A DNA stretch of 64,000 bases from Hyaloperonospora brassicae (taxonomy: Eukaryota; Oomycota; Peronosporomycetes; Peronosporales; Peronosporaceae), in contig CANTFL010001312.1 in NCBI GenBank assembly GCA_947650285.1, positions 558,001 to 622,000 of the forward strand, in the 5' to 3' direction. The position numbers were made by a program, and so were the translations under genes. The notes under the pieces are model-generated. The model was not told the DNA's origin. It made no database searches and saw nothing but the letters and a program-made list of their open reading frames with translations. Shown piece after piece: positions 12,471-24,330 of this stretch; position 1 is the stretch's first letter; each line of letters opens with the position of its first letter.

Positions 12471-15300
12471 CAATCTAAACAGACTTTCTCACCTTGTGTA
12501 CCCGTCAACATGTCAAATTTTGAATATCCACAGCCAAATGAACCAAAGCTGATAGTAATCGTGTTTGCGATAATTAAAATGGTTAATCGCGTGTAATTAT
12601 TTTTTCGGTTGCACTAAATCAAACGAGCAAAATACAGGTCTTTCAGATTGGTCTTATACTATATTTGTAGAAATTAGAGATAAATATTTTACTTGATCTT
12701 ATTACTTCTTGAACCGCTATAAATTCTCTTAATACATTCTTTTAGGGTTTACTGCGGCCAAATAAATTAAAAACTATTTTCTCGAGAGATCATATTATAG
12801 CTAAACAAAAATATGGGGGTAGAAATCCCTAGCAGCTCCACAATATTGATTTGTCGTCATGGAGCCTATGTAACTGACAGAAAGAGAAATTTTAGAACGT
12901 TATTTCTGGTAAAACATATATGTAATAGCGTCAAGCATAATTGATAAAATACGATTCAGAACATTAACATATCGATATATATATGGCAGGCCGTATCACA
13001 ATGGACCGCCGTACCTAAACATTATCTAGTTGTAGTCTGATTTAAATTAGTCATTATCACATTAAGAGTCCATTGCGTAACTGAATCACATAGCCTAATC
13101 ATGTGCCTCAATCGCAGGAGCTCATTTGTTGTCGACTAGATGACGAATAAATTCGTGTTCTCAATGTATACGATTAATGTTTTTTACGTCATTTATCACT
13201 TAGGTATAAGTATTCGATGCTTAAATATGTAGATGTCCCCCCTTATATCATACCTGTTACAAGATAATTGTTGCAGCTCAAAATTTAGGAATTTAACACT
13301 CGATCATGCGTAACTTGAATGCTCAGACCACTTTTTTTTATTTTTAAATGGATTTGATATGCATTATCTGGTCTCTAAAGATTGTGATACATGTAATCAA
13401 GCCCGTTTGACCCTAGCACTGCTTTACATCTTTATTCTTATATCTAAACGTAAAGTATTGTCTTTATAAATCATTTGTATATCTCGCAATGGGAGTGCCA
13501 CTTATATTTGCTCTTGAAACAAAAGCATGTTATAATCCTTCACTACATACCTTACAAATGTTTTCGTATTCACTCTTGCTTTTACTTCTTACTGCGCATT
13601 ATATACAACCTTAGTGGAGACACCTTCAAATTTGGTAATTTATCCTGCGGGACTTCCTAAGATGTTTCGTTTCTTGCCACACAAAATCGTCAAACAAACC
13701 ATTCCATTATATAAATAATTGTGATATAGACATGCACCTGACAGTTTATCTCTCTATGCCATAAATATTTCACGCATGATGTTCATGTTAGCGACACGGA
13801 TTGGCATTTGGGATAATCTTTAAGCTCTAATGGATTTTTGCAAATTATAGCACGCTTTCGCCTTGACTTAGAAATAAGGTAGACACACTGATACCCCGCC
13901 GCTTACTTTACTCCGCAAGTTTTATAGCTGTTACACGACTAATCGGTTACTTTCGGATTATCCCGTACGATAAACACGACATTAAGGTATCAGACTACAT
14001 TGTGTAAACGATCTCGGGCTTTCACGATAATATTGCCATTCAAAATTGATGAATATTCGCTATAATATTATCTTCGATCGCTTTAACTATATACGGAAGT
14101 GTGTCGACGTATTCGTCATCATGACGGACCGCAAACTATCTTGCGTCCGGATCATGATTTATTAATCGGTATCGCTCGCCTGTAGTTATAGAAGTTTGTA
14201 TGCTTCGAAATACTTGTTGCAATTTCTAGAGGAGAAGTAGATATGGTTGAAAATGGAGATAATGCAAAAATCGTTTCATACTGTGACTAGCAAAAGAGTT
14301 GTTGTCCGGTAAACTGACATATATAAATGATGACGATTTTTAACTTCTATGATGAATTATGGTAGGTATTTTTTCACAGGATTTTATAAATATTACACAA
14401 AAGATGCAGAACGTGATATTCAAAAGTTTGCGATGAAGTTGTGTTGTATCTCTTTTAAGATATTTAATAGTTGAAGTAAATATATCTGGCAATAAATTTC
14501 TCCTTCACCAACTCTACAACATGCACTCCAGCAGCAACACAATTGACCGGGTACGTCTCAGATGGCGGCAATCTTATCCGACTATTCCTTAATGGTCCCA
14601 CGTTGTAATAACATCATTATGTACCAGCCTTTGATCTTTCACGTCGTCTTCTCAGCTGTCAAGATGTCTCGTCGTCGTACCAGCTGTCAAGTTTCTACGA
14701 AGCCGTCATAGATGTCAAAGCGTCACACGGCCAGCCAATCAGGTGAAAAATTATAATGGAATCGCAATTAAACCTCACGATCCGTTAATCGATTAAAGAC
14801 AATTTTTTAATGTACTTGTTGTTGCTAATCAAAATATTGTAATATGGAAGCCGAAGATAAGGGTGTACTTTTGATCATGAAGTGGAGAACACAAGGCCCT
14901 TTAGCGTAGTAAATTGATTGTTTGATATTGAACGCGTGCACAACTGTTTGCACTAAACATGCCTTCATCTATTCCATGGAGCTCTACTTGCGGTCATTAT
15001 AGAGCATAGGGTTTGCATCAAATGTTTCTGTATAACTTCACAAAGGCGATAACATGTTTACATTGGACATGGTATAATAATTTGATTTATTATAAAACAC
15101 ATAAGATGATCGCGTATGTAAATATGATCCAAATAGCACAGAAAAACACGCAAAATTTCCTAAAAAAAATTATACAATTTGGAAGTTTACTGTGCACCAC
15201 GAGATGATGGAGAAATAAAATGCAGAAAATAAATAGAAAGGAAATGTGAACAACTCGATTATACCATTTGATCGAATATGCCAGTCCGCGCGGAGCCAAA
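12471..15300. other. AT-rich stretch without recognisable genes
   Basis: No frame above about 60 codons has protein-like character. There is no transposon motif I could name. A slightly GC-richer patch at 14500-14740 remains unassigned. Confidence 0.4.
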
Positions 15301-16620
15301 TAGATCCACATATATTTGCTTTATAGCCTCAGAATGTCATCAATTACAACTTATTCTAATTCAAAAGTCAGCAGTCGCATTTCACGATGGTTACTGTGCG
15401 CCGACGCAGCGAGTGAAAAAGCTACACAGTGGTGTCTAATCGTAATTGCAAGAAAACTTTTCATAATTTTGGTGTACTTTGTCGATATATATTGTCGCGT
15501 TTGATCGTTTTGTATCTGTTGTCTCGCCCAAATCTTTTGTATTGCATGAGATTAGACGGCGATTTGATTAAAATGGCGCGAGCACAATCACTTGTGATAT
15601 ATTTAGGTACCCCATGAGGTAGTGTGATGCGACGACCAGATCAGATAGTAAAGTAAAAGACTAATTAATAGGAATTTACAGCTGCCATGTAAGTGTTCTT
15701 GCAGGCGGTCCTACCAACAACAAATATGAGATGATTCGCGAGTAGTACGGATATTAAAGTAAAAAGTTAATAGTTCTCGTTATGATGTAGGCATTGCTGG
15801 CATGTACATTGCTACGCATGTTAAAAATATGGACGACATATTGTCATCTGCAACAACAGACATTATTCTTGCAAGCGTATCAGCTCGTTCCTTGTTGGTC
15901 CAATCGGAATACAAGAGATCGATACATAGTAATTACGCGCGATTATTTCTTAGTATGATTCTCGCATCGCAGATGTCGCATATGATCTAGCGAAGCTATC
16001 TATGTAACAAATTGATAGATTTTGTAAACGTACGTAATATTAATGATAAACAATTCATGCCGCAAGATACGAAATAACGCTAACCCGACTGGATATAGCA
16101 CATGCAATACGAAGTATTGGTCAGTACACGGGAGCTAAAACAAAGTAATTTACTTTTCAGATAAGCGTGTGCTGCGCCACATAGAAACTGATTGTAATAC
16201 ATGGATTGTAAAATCAGCGAATAAAGTTATTACAAGTGACAGGACGGCAGCATAGGAGCTATTCACCGTTGAGTGTTTTGGTAGATAAGGTTAAAAAATG
16301 CGTTCCGAGACTTACGGTGACGGAGGTTTGCGTTTCAGGAGGGAATTTAAATAAAATTGCTGCAACGATCGAAGGCAATGAATTCATTATCGCCTACGTT
16401 TTCACAGAACTAACGTCGCTGAATAAATTTACGAATAGCTCCGTTTTGATGGTTAAACGAGCTACTAGGTATATATTAATGGTGCATGATCTAAAAATTA
16501 TGCCTACCACATTGAAGAGCAATGAACTACAGCGTGCGAGATAGATGTCAATAAGGTAAATTATATGATTGGATATTTGGGGATGGTAAAAGCTATCGTT
16601 TCGAGTAACTAGCAATAGAT
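15300..16620 (+). pseudogene. Ty1/Copia pol relic (reverse transcriptase end and RNase H)
   Basis: Plus-strand fragments match the 3' half of a Copia polyprotein. TRLDIAHAIRSIGQYTGAK at about 16085-16140 corresponds to the conserved TRPDIA motif that follows reverse transcriptase. KRVLRHIETD at about 16163-16195 corresponds to the KRVLRYLKGT motif. IAATIEGNEFIIAYVFTEL at about 16350-16407 corresponds to the STEAEY segment of RNase H. The piece at 15800-15900 may be the YVDD region but is weak. The frame is broken between the pieces. The family assignment rests on motif order; identity is low. Confidence 0.6.
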
Positions 16621-16689
16621 CATTGTTTTATAAAAAAAATAATACAGTAATGACCTACAAAATCGATCATCGTGCGGCGCTTTGATAGG

Positions 16690-17880
16690 GTGATCGATTG
16701 ATGCTGTCGGCACGAGTTGTGGCGATCACACTGCTTCTTTTCGTGGATGTGCTCCTCTAAGTGCTACACGCTTGTTATATACATGTGACTGAATGCAATC
16801 ACCAAATACCGAAATACGCTTTCTAAAATCGGTTTAATCTTACAAAACAATTTATATTTTATGTCAAGGTACATCGTTGTGTCATTTACATAATGCACGT
16901 TTCACCGAATACTATATTGCAGTGGTCCGTTTTTTATATGATCTTACTTGTCAAATAAATGTAGCGCATTTGTTTAAACCTACTCACTTTGAGGCGTACT
17001 TAAAAATATTTAACACCAGATTTCTTTCTCGTCATCGATCGGTCCATACTTTTACGCACGAAAGATGTAATAATGTAGACACTGAGACAAATTTGGCGTA
17101 GCTAAATTTGATGGTAATGCTTTTCTGTACAGCTCCAAGCGACGCTTTCATTCGTATATAAAAGGTCTAAAATATATCAATGTGATCTCTTGCATGTGCT
17201 TGTAGGTCATACCGGATCAATTATAAATTTTCTTATATTGAGGTACATGATCATATGAAACATCGAACTGGTGTATTCTTCACAGCACGTGATATTTCAG
17301 TCTATTAACTTCTGATGCAATTTTTATCCGTCAAAAGAAATCTAAGAATTTAATTTGCTAAGTCCAAATTAGCTGCGACACTTACTGATGTCAATGTCAT
17401 GAAAAGGGCTTACTTATCCCATTGCAATTACCGCGAGTGTGGAACCCACCTCTTGAGGCAACTAATGTTACTGTCATGCACATGTGCGACTGCATGGGCA
17501 TGCAGAAAACTATTGAGTTAATTAAACGGTTGTTGCTTGTAATTTTAGTTCCTTAAAAATGAATACGAAAAGCGACGTATATCGTAGACGTAAGTAACTA
17601 CTTCAGCTGCATTTGTCTTTTTCCTCAAAACGTGATAAGCAAGGCTACAGTAGTGCTCCGAAATTACCCGCGTACGTGTTCTCTTGTTTTCATGAGCAGA
17701 TCTTTGTTGTGGATCAATAATAGTTTAACGTGGAAGGGTTACAGATGCGGCCAATATCCCAACAGCGCAAAAGGTGTGGGCGCTTCGTCGCGTGTGATCG
17801 TCTCAATCGTTCGCTAAATGATCGAGTTTCGTTATGACTCGAGGCTCGAATCGGCTTGCAAAAATGTGTGACGGCAATGG
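16690..17880 (+). repeat. Probable Copia LTR (diverged copy of 35980-36528 plus 47292-47830)
   Basis: This AT-rich block directly follows the Copia relic. It shares collinear similarity with two separated pieces further right. TCGGCACGAGT at about 16702 matches about 35992. A TATAAAAGGT box at about 17158 matches about 36446. ACATCGA.CTGGTGTA at about 17261 matches about 47320. TGCTCCGAAAT at about 17650 matches about 47680, and CAGCG/CAGTGTAAAAGGTGTG at about 17765 matches about 47790. The position after RNase H and the TATA box suggest an LTR. Exact ends are not clear. Confidence 0.45.
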
Positions 17881-18201
17881 CCGAAAGCCGTTTTTATAGG
17901 TTTACTCGATCAAATCGCTAAGTTTTATTGTCAGCCTAGTCGACTTGATGGGTACATAGACCTGCAGAAAATACCACGGTAGAAGCGCTGCTTTGTTCGA
18001 CTCTGGATTGCAAGAGCTCACTATTATATAGCTAGACACACTGCATACTTTTAGACAATGCCGATGCATGTCAGAAGAAGGCTGATGTGCAAGGCAACGG
18101 ATGCTACGCAAATTTGATCACAGGAATGACCCGTCGTACTCCCTGCTACAACCACAGTCTTCCCATCCCGATCTTGGCAACTTGTGTCCAGCTTATGCAA
18201 C

Positions 18202-18213
18202 AGCTGCCTCTTG
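18202..18213. repeat. SINE target-site duplication, left copy
   Basis: AGCTGCCTCTTG here is repeated exactly at 18525-18536. The second S1 copy has a single AGCTGCCTCTTG at the corresponding place (reverse complement near 55640-55651), which defines the empty site. Confidence 0.9.
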
Positions 18214-18524
18214 AGATTTATGCCGTGTGACCCCTCAGACCTCCCGGGGGTGATTTGCGAGTACCGCGGCTCGGTTTGAACTCGCCAGGGGCCCACACCC
18301 CTCATTACACTTTGGGGCTTTTCGGCTAGTAGGGCCTCCAGCCCACCCAACTATCACACACCCTTCGGTGCGGGTTGGCAGGGCGGCCACCCATTGGGTG
18401 GTTTCTCGTCATACTTTATTAGCCTATCTCCGGCGCCCTGTAATCGAACCCCCCTCCAGGATATCGATCCAAGTACCTCCCGGTCCCAGCTCCAGTGGTC
18501 TACCACTCGGCCACTGGGGTCGGT
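18214..18524 (-). mobile_element. tRNA-derived SINE, about 311 bp
   Basis: On the minus strand the element starts with a tRNA-like head. The A box TGGCCGAGTGGT is at 18513-18502 and the B box GGTTCGATTAC is at 18450-18440, the two parts of an internal RNA polymerase III promoter. The TGGCCGAGTGG A box resembles class II tRNAs (Leu/Ser). The body after the B box is unrelated to tRNA. The element is bounded by a perfect 12-bp target duplication, and its insertion is absent from the second S1 copy. No poly(A) tail is visible; the tail end reads GGCATAAATCT. tRNA-derived SINEs are known from Phytophthora. I could not compare with named families. Confidence 0.88.
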
Positions 18525-18536
18525 AGCTGCCTCTTG
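18525..18536. repeat. SINE target-site duplication, right copy
   Basis: Exact repeat of 18202-18213, directly next to the tRNA-like head of the SINE. Confidence 0.9.
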
Positions 18537-18766
18537 GGGGGTCCAGCCGGTGCTATGATGTGGTTGGTGCGCTTCCCATCCCGATCGTTGCAATTGTGTC
18601 CAAACCTACGCACCAACTGCCTCTTGATGTTTCCAGCCGATGCTATGATGTGGTTATCGCGCTAGCCCACGTACTTTCCTGACACACGTTGTGATCATCT
18701 GGGCTTCAATCACCACAGTACGCTCGTCAAGGACTAGCATATCCTGCACTCGGCGTCCTTGAGCAG

Positions 18767-19048
18767 ATGGCAATGGAAGCTGTGACGTGCTCGATCGATT
18801 CGTGCCGCCATGAACTCGATTGGGATAAACGAGCAAGCACGGTGATCCTTCCTCGGGTCACACAAAATCTCAGAAGGTACGGAAGCATATTGGGCTTTAT
18901 CGACTTCCTGACTGCTTTGTTGGAAGCAATAAAACGGACTTGTATCGCCAAGGATGACCTTCTCGGATCGCTCACGGTCAAGCGCTACGACTCTGCCGTT
19001 AGATATCACCGCTACAATGAATGGGACAAGCAGCACTATTCAGCTTGA
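18767..19048 (+). other. Small conserved frame in S1 (93 codons), function unknown
   Basis: An ATG-initiated frame of 93 codons that stays open in both S1 copies (partner 55409-55128, -). There are only a few residue changes, for example RYHR to RCHR and QHYS to QPYS near the end. The predicted peptide is mixed-charge with a hydrophobic middle (ILGFIDFLTALLEAI) and no signal peptide or motif I know. Conservation may simply reflect recent duplication, so it is not proof of a gene. Confidence 0.25.
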
Positions 19049-19053
19049 CAGGT

Positions 19054-19163
19054 ATGGCATCGGTGCTTGCGTGAACCATCTCAGTATAGCATGACCAAGC
19101 TGATATGTATGGCATCTATCTGTGCTTGCGTGAACCACCTCAGCACAGCATGACCAAGATATG
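19054..19163. repeat. Two-unit tandem repeat in S1
   Basis: Two imperfect units of about 50-55 bp share TATGGCATC, TGCTTGCGTGAACCA and AGCATGACCAAG. The same pair is present in the second S1 copy at about 55017-55127. Confidence 0.75.
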
Positions 19164-19166
19164 TAG

Positions 19167-19400
19167 TTGATGTCGGGCGTGCTAGAGGCAGATGCACAAA
19201 CTTGTCAATCGATTGCTACCGTTTCCACAGCCGTGACTGATGCTTTGCGATTCGGTCAACGCATGTCTAAGTTGTTCGACAAGTGGTCCGTTCCGCTACA
19301 GCGCAGGTTGTCGAGTGGCCAGGAGACTTACGACGCTAAACACCGTAACGCGGAAGAAAAGGTCACACCGGAACAAGAACTTGGTGTCCTGATTACTTGA
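19167..19400 (+). other. Small conserved frame in S1 (77 codons), function unknown
   Basis: A 77-codon frame kept in both copies (partner 55009-54776, -), with about four residue differences near the C-terminus and one in the middle. The composition is protein-like and rich in Gln, Arg, Ser and Glu, without a recognisable motif. It may be a fragment of a decayed transposon protein. Confidence 0.25.
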
Positions 19401-20324
19401 CCAGATGCGCGGACAGATGCGAGTGATGTTGCCTCAAGTAGCATGGAAATGCAGATTGTATTGTCACCTCTCATCTGTGTGGAATGCAAATGCAAGCGAC
19501 CGCTTTTCGCGTCTCGCAAGTTTTCCAAGTCGACTCGCAAAACGATGCGATTGCAAAATATGACTTGCTGAATGAGAAGTATTGCAAGTCATTGCGAGCA
19601 TCTCATTTGTGGAAGTGAACGACTGCTCTCCCTTGCGACGGTCTCTGCAACCCAAACTGTCACAACACATGCTCGACGGGATGCCGTGGCACAGCAGTCC
19701 ATCGCGCGTCATCTCTAGGACAAGGTTGAGCTGCGAAGCACCTGACGTACACAAATTCCGACACAGTGCAATATATCTTTCAACACAATGTATGTAGGTG
19801 CCTAATATGTGCACCAACACAAACATGCAGAGAAAATAATGTACAATGCAGTGGTGCTTAGTACCAGGTTACCTAATGTATTTAACTTATGGTCAAAGCC
19901 TTATTAACCGATAGCTATAGCAAACTACACATAAGTTATATAGCTACTCCCTCACCACACATTGCGTTTTGCAGCGATTCTTGGGTGTATTTGAGTAATG
20001 TAATGACCTATATCAACCAATGAATGGCGCAATACCAACGGTTATTTTCAACGTTAATATTCCTTCAGTACTTACTTTAAAAATGCTGTCTCATATATAT
20101 AAGAAAATGTTCGCGTTGATCCAAATCGGTGTCAATATCACGTGGCGCGCCCAACCTGTCACATCAGCCCCCCAAACAGCAGCCACACCATTTATCGACA
20201 GAAGGTTTATTGGGTGTCACACTGACCATAGTTTGGTCACACTACGACTTTTACGCACTTAAAGGTCAGGCCTACTATATTGCAATTATATCTCATATTT
20301 TTCAACCATCCATGTGGCGCACAA

Positions 20325-20520
20325 GAAAAGCTGCGGAGAACGTGGCTGAACGGATAAGTGCAAGTGTCGAGAAAGAATACAAGTACGTAGCAGCAGGTGT
20401 TCATTCTCTACTGCGACTACTGAGAAATCTACAGTGGTTGACGTTGCAGTTGCGCGTGGTTATTCACCACGTACAGCCAATGCGCTCGCTGCTTCCTATT
20501 CGGGTGCGAGTTCCGTAGGA
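20325..20520 (+). other. Possible Copia RNase H remnant in S2
   Basis: The + strand frame contains SASVEKEYKYVAAGVHSLLR (about 20350-20410). This resembles the STEAEYMA...LWLR segment of Copia RNase H but lacks firm supporting motifs. The frame is retained in the second S2 copy. A tentative reading only. Confidence 0.25.
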
Positions 20521-21599
20521 AATGACATCCCCAAGATGGAGGTAGCCTATTTTGGTGGTTGGGTTAACATCCGACCCGAAGCCACCTGCTAATACATTTA
20601 TGCGAAACAAGGGTCGTGGAAGTGACGGCTGAAAAGCGTCATCTTGTTGGCTACCTCAGTAAGTCAATGCGCCTTATTATTTTCGGAACCTCTGATGATT
20701 AAAAGAATTCTTTCCTCGACTGAGTCGATCACGCTCATACGACGCAAAGTGAGTGATCGAAACGGCACCTCAAGCTAGAGTCAAGAGAACTGAAGCGATC
20801 GAGTTGACCACGACGATCGTGATATCGGTACATCTGCTAGCATCAATCAGGAGGAGCAAGTCTATAATTTACGGCATCTCGCTCATGAGAACAAACCGTA
20901 AAAGCCACCACAACGCGATGTGGATTGGTGTTGTAGATTGACCACGGGTAAGGGCTTTATTTGCTAGGTAAAATGACCTTGTTGTTAATAGGATAGACAA
21001 CCAAATGGAACACAATTAATTCATTGATGTCTTTTTGGACATGGACGTTACAATGAGAACCTCAACCGTGACGTTAACGCGTCGGGTCAAGCGTGGAATG
21101 CATTCAGTTGAAATTGTTGAATGCATTATTGTTGATGAATGGCTCAACAAACTTACTGCAGCTCACATTATACATTTGACTGGAGCACTCTGATAACTGC
21201 GCAATTTGAATCAATCGGTTTTCCATCGAAACAGTTTTGTCTATCAGGAGTGTCCGGTATCATAGTTGTACTGACAATACGTATCCGTCATCTCTGGAAG
21301 CTTTCTTCCTTAAAGATCCGTATTCAAGGGCGCGCATATCTTCCAAGATGCGCAAAGGTATTACAAGCTCATAAGCGCTTTATGTGCGCCTTGTGAGTTT
21401 ATTGCTTGATGGCTCTTCTGACAATTGGTTGGATTTCGTATTCCTGAGTTTGGATGAGGCGAAAACGACAATAATGAGCTGGGAAAAAGTCTCTTGTTAT
21501 TCCACTTCAGTTAATACACGCGTCACTAGACGAGGTGACTCGTCCAACTTCCCGTTAGGTAATGATGTTATTGATGCGCTTCCTTAAAAATCGTTGAGC

Positions 21600-24330
21600 A
21601 CCCGTAGAAACCTACCAGCGAACGTAGACGTGGTAGGAAGACCTGGACCGAACAGCCCGATCATCATGACGTGAAAAACGGTATGTCGTAGCGATTAAGT
21701 CGCAAAATGGTCTCGAAAGTGAGCGATACAGGCGTCTAACTCTGACCGGAATTGTGTAGAAGTTTCACAACGATCGTGCAAAGAAACGTGCTAGTATTCA
21801 TTTGAGCATTTGAACAAGGATCGGGCAATAATTTTTCTTCATGAAAACCTGACGGAAACTCTTTCTAGCTGTCTCCAATTATCATGAATAGGTCGGTTTT
21901 CATGTGAATGGAAGAGAGGAATGTCTCTATTCTACATCGCCAGACCGACCACCAGCAACTCGAGCGCAAGGATATCCAGAATATTTCCGAGCGTAATACG
22001 TATCTTCACCGTCTGAACAAGACTCGTACTTACTGCACGGGACGCTATGCCACACGCCGAAAGTAGGATGCGAGCTCATCCTTCGTGGTAGCTCAACGTG
22101 TATACGTTGCGTAGCCTACGCATGTTCCGTCAGGCTATCTATTTTCGGATGGGCAGAAGTCGACGTCTTCACCCATGTACCAATGAAACGAAACACAGAT
22201 TGTCAAAACTCCTTCGTGAACTGAGGCTCTCAGTCGGAGAAGAATTGGCGCGATATTGTATGAAGGCGATGAAAGTTTTGACAAAGACAAGAGCAAATCC
22301 TTCTACTATAATTAATTCCGGGAGTGCAACGAGATGAAACACCTTTATGGACCCATTAACAAAATCTAGAATACCAATATTCTTGCGATCGTCTTCGAGG
22401 AAACCAAAAACGTTTCCATCGATATGGACTCCCATCATTTTTTCAGAGCTAATGGAGTCTGCCACGGTGTATGGGATGGTGAGCTAGGCTTTACTCGTTG
22501 ACAAACCTCGCAAGCACGGATATATCTTCGCACAAATTAATATCGATGTGACCAGTTAAATTATCGTATGAGATTATAATATTTCTTATCATGGCAACGA
22601 GGTCTACTAATTATTGCGTTGTGAAACCTACGCATGATCCGCAGGAGACTATCACGGAAGTGGGAACGACGACACGTGGCGTGTCAACGGCGACTGATAA
22701 ATCTTACATAATCTCGTGGGGGTAGTTTATCATTCCTAAACGACCGATACGTCTCTGAGATGGATTTGAAAGGTACTCCATCATGCGCATAAGTAATCTA
22801 TCTTTCGTGCCCCATTCATCATTTTCTTGAACAGTCTCGGCGACAGGAAGCTGATACTTACAGTTGAAAAAGTGAGCTTATACTTAATGTTCTACCGCTC
22901 ATCGGGATCAAAATCAGGCTACCACGATAGCTCGTCATCGACTGCATTCATTCGTCCTTGCTTGTCACCCACGGAGAAGATATATTTCGCGAAGAACGAG
23001 CCACCTCGATTTTCTTTGCGAGAGCTGTGTAAGGCTGACGGCGGTGCACAATGGTGTATGGTCGATATAAACGAGAAATGGTTTATCTACGAGGAGATAT
23101 GCGAAACTTGGCCATTATATGCTTTTTACAAGGCTTTGAATTGTCATACGCTGGGTATTCGCGCTCATTAGGTTGCAGATAAAGCGATTCATAGTAGACG
23201 ACGTGATTCGCACCGTCTCAGTCATATTAGATTTGCGCGCAGCCGATTTTACAATCGCTGGCTTCACAGACCACACGAAACGATCTTAGTCTGCAAATAC
23301 CAACACTAGTAATTGTACAAAACTTTTGTTGATGCCCATCGAAATAGTGCTGACATTTAGCACCCAAAATCGTTTCCGGTAATTCGTTTAAAAACTAGAA
23401 ATATAAATAGTCATACTAGAGCACTTGAGTGAGGACTTGTGCAATAAGCACGGCTTAGACATAACGATGCTTAAAGCACCTTGAAATCGACTGCATAGTT
23501 TATCTGGATCTCTTTTTTTCGGGAATCGTTTGTGCGCCGTGTTTTTCAACGACTTAATCATGAAGTGGTGTTTTGATAGCTGCGAACTCACATTTCTTAA
23601 TTGTGATTTACAACTTTGGCTCATGCACAGATGTCATGCAATTACAGATTTTTAATCTTTTTTATTTAAGTGTCGTCTGTTCATACACATCATGACCATG
23701 GAGTACGCATCGACGGAGTAGCTCGTTAAGTAGTTTCGTTCCCATGTCAGCAGATTTATTGTATATTTTATTCAATTTGTCAGGGCGTTGATTAGCTCTG
23801 GCAATCACTAGTTAATACCAGATCATATCACTCATGGTTATCACAGATATGTACGAGTGGGGGTGGGATTCAAGTATACATACCTGATGGAAGCTAGTAA
23901 TAAGATGAAAGGACGAGAAGATGGTGCGCTGGTACAAACCACTAATCATAACGTCCCTCTAGGCATCGGCCTTGGCGCGGAAGTATCGCAGCATTCAACT
24001 TGCTCAGTGCGTGCACTTTCCTCTGCTTACTGTGTCCTTATGCATACCACAATTCGGGAAATTATACGGTATATTATATATCTTGCATCGATAGCTGCTA
24101 AGCGATCAGCAAATCAATTGTCGATCTCAATGACTCGTTCACAAAATAGTGTTCATTGCTTCATGACAAAGTAATCAAAACTGGGTTTCAAATCGATATC
24201 GTGACGAGTGGCGTCATCCTAAGCCAACTCACACGGCAAAGATTCAGGAACTCTATCCTTGATCTCGATCAAATCCTTGTACCAATCATTTGCTTTAAGC
24301 GACTCCTGTCACTATATTCATTTATCGCTT
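21600..24330 (-). pseudogene. Dead Ty3/Gypsy pol (RT, RNase H, integrase), S2 copy 1
   Basis: Minus-strand translation shows pol in order from high to low coordinates. The RT entry region (about 24330-24050) has NDWYKDL, RHDIDLKP and VIEIDN. The RT core (about 23950-23700) is decayed but aligns with the PRKD...W.LVMPQGL segment of the intact element. RNase H (about 23290-22900) shows FRVVCEASD, ANHVVYYES.YLQ, EYPAYDN and YIDHTPLCTA. The integrase zinc region (about 22540-22496) shows RACEVCQRVKPS. The integrase core (22465-22169) shows GVHIDGNVFGFLEDDRKN. Many stops and shifts exist. Two RT stops (24153-24155 and 24114-24116 on the + strand) recur in the second S2 copy, so the element was dead before the duplication. 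The lineage resembles the 38807-46396 chromovirus. Confidence 0.8.

Larger units (their letters stand above)
17885..19747. repeat. Duplicated block S1, first copy (inverted relative to 54426-55972)
   Basis: The reverse complement matches 54426-55972 at roughly 96-98% by eye, apart from a 323-bp SINE plus target duplication present only here. The block holds an imperfect tandem repeat of about 88 bp around 18161-18660 (CTTCCCATCCCGATC...CTGCCTCTTG...GCTATGATGTGGTT). It also holds a shorter tandem repeat at 19054-19163 and two small conserved frames. The origin is unknown; it behaves like part of a mobile or repeated unit. Confidence 0.85.

Noticed and set aside
12331..12552. 73-codon protein across the hairpin
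   Set aside because: The frame runs through both arms of a palindrome and is a consequence of it.
18430..18524. A functional tRNA gene
   Set aside because: A and B boxes are present but no acceptor stem can be formed, the box spacing is stretched, and the segment is the head of a 311-bp SINE with target duplication.
22827..23171. 114-codon plus-strand ORF in S2, retained in the second copy
   Set aside because: The opposite strand carries recognisable Gypsy RNase H motifs, so the plus frame is a shadow.
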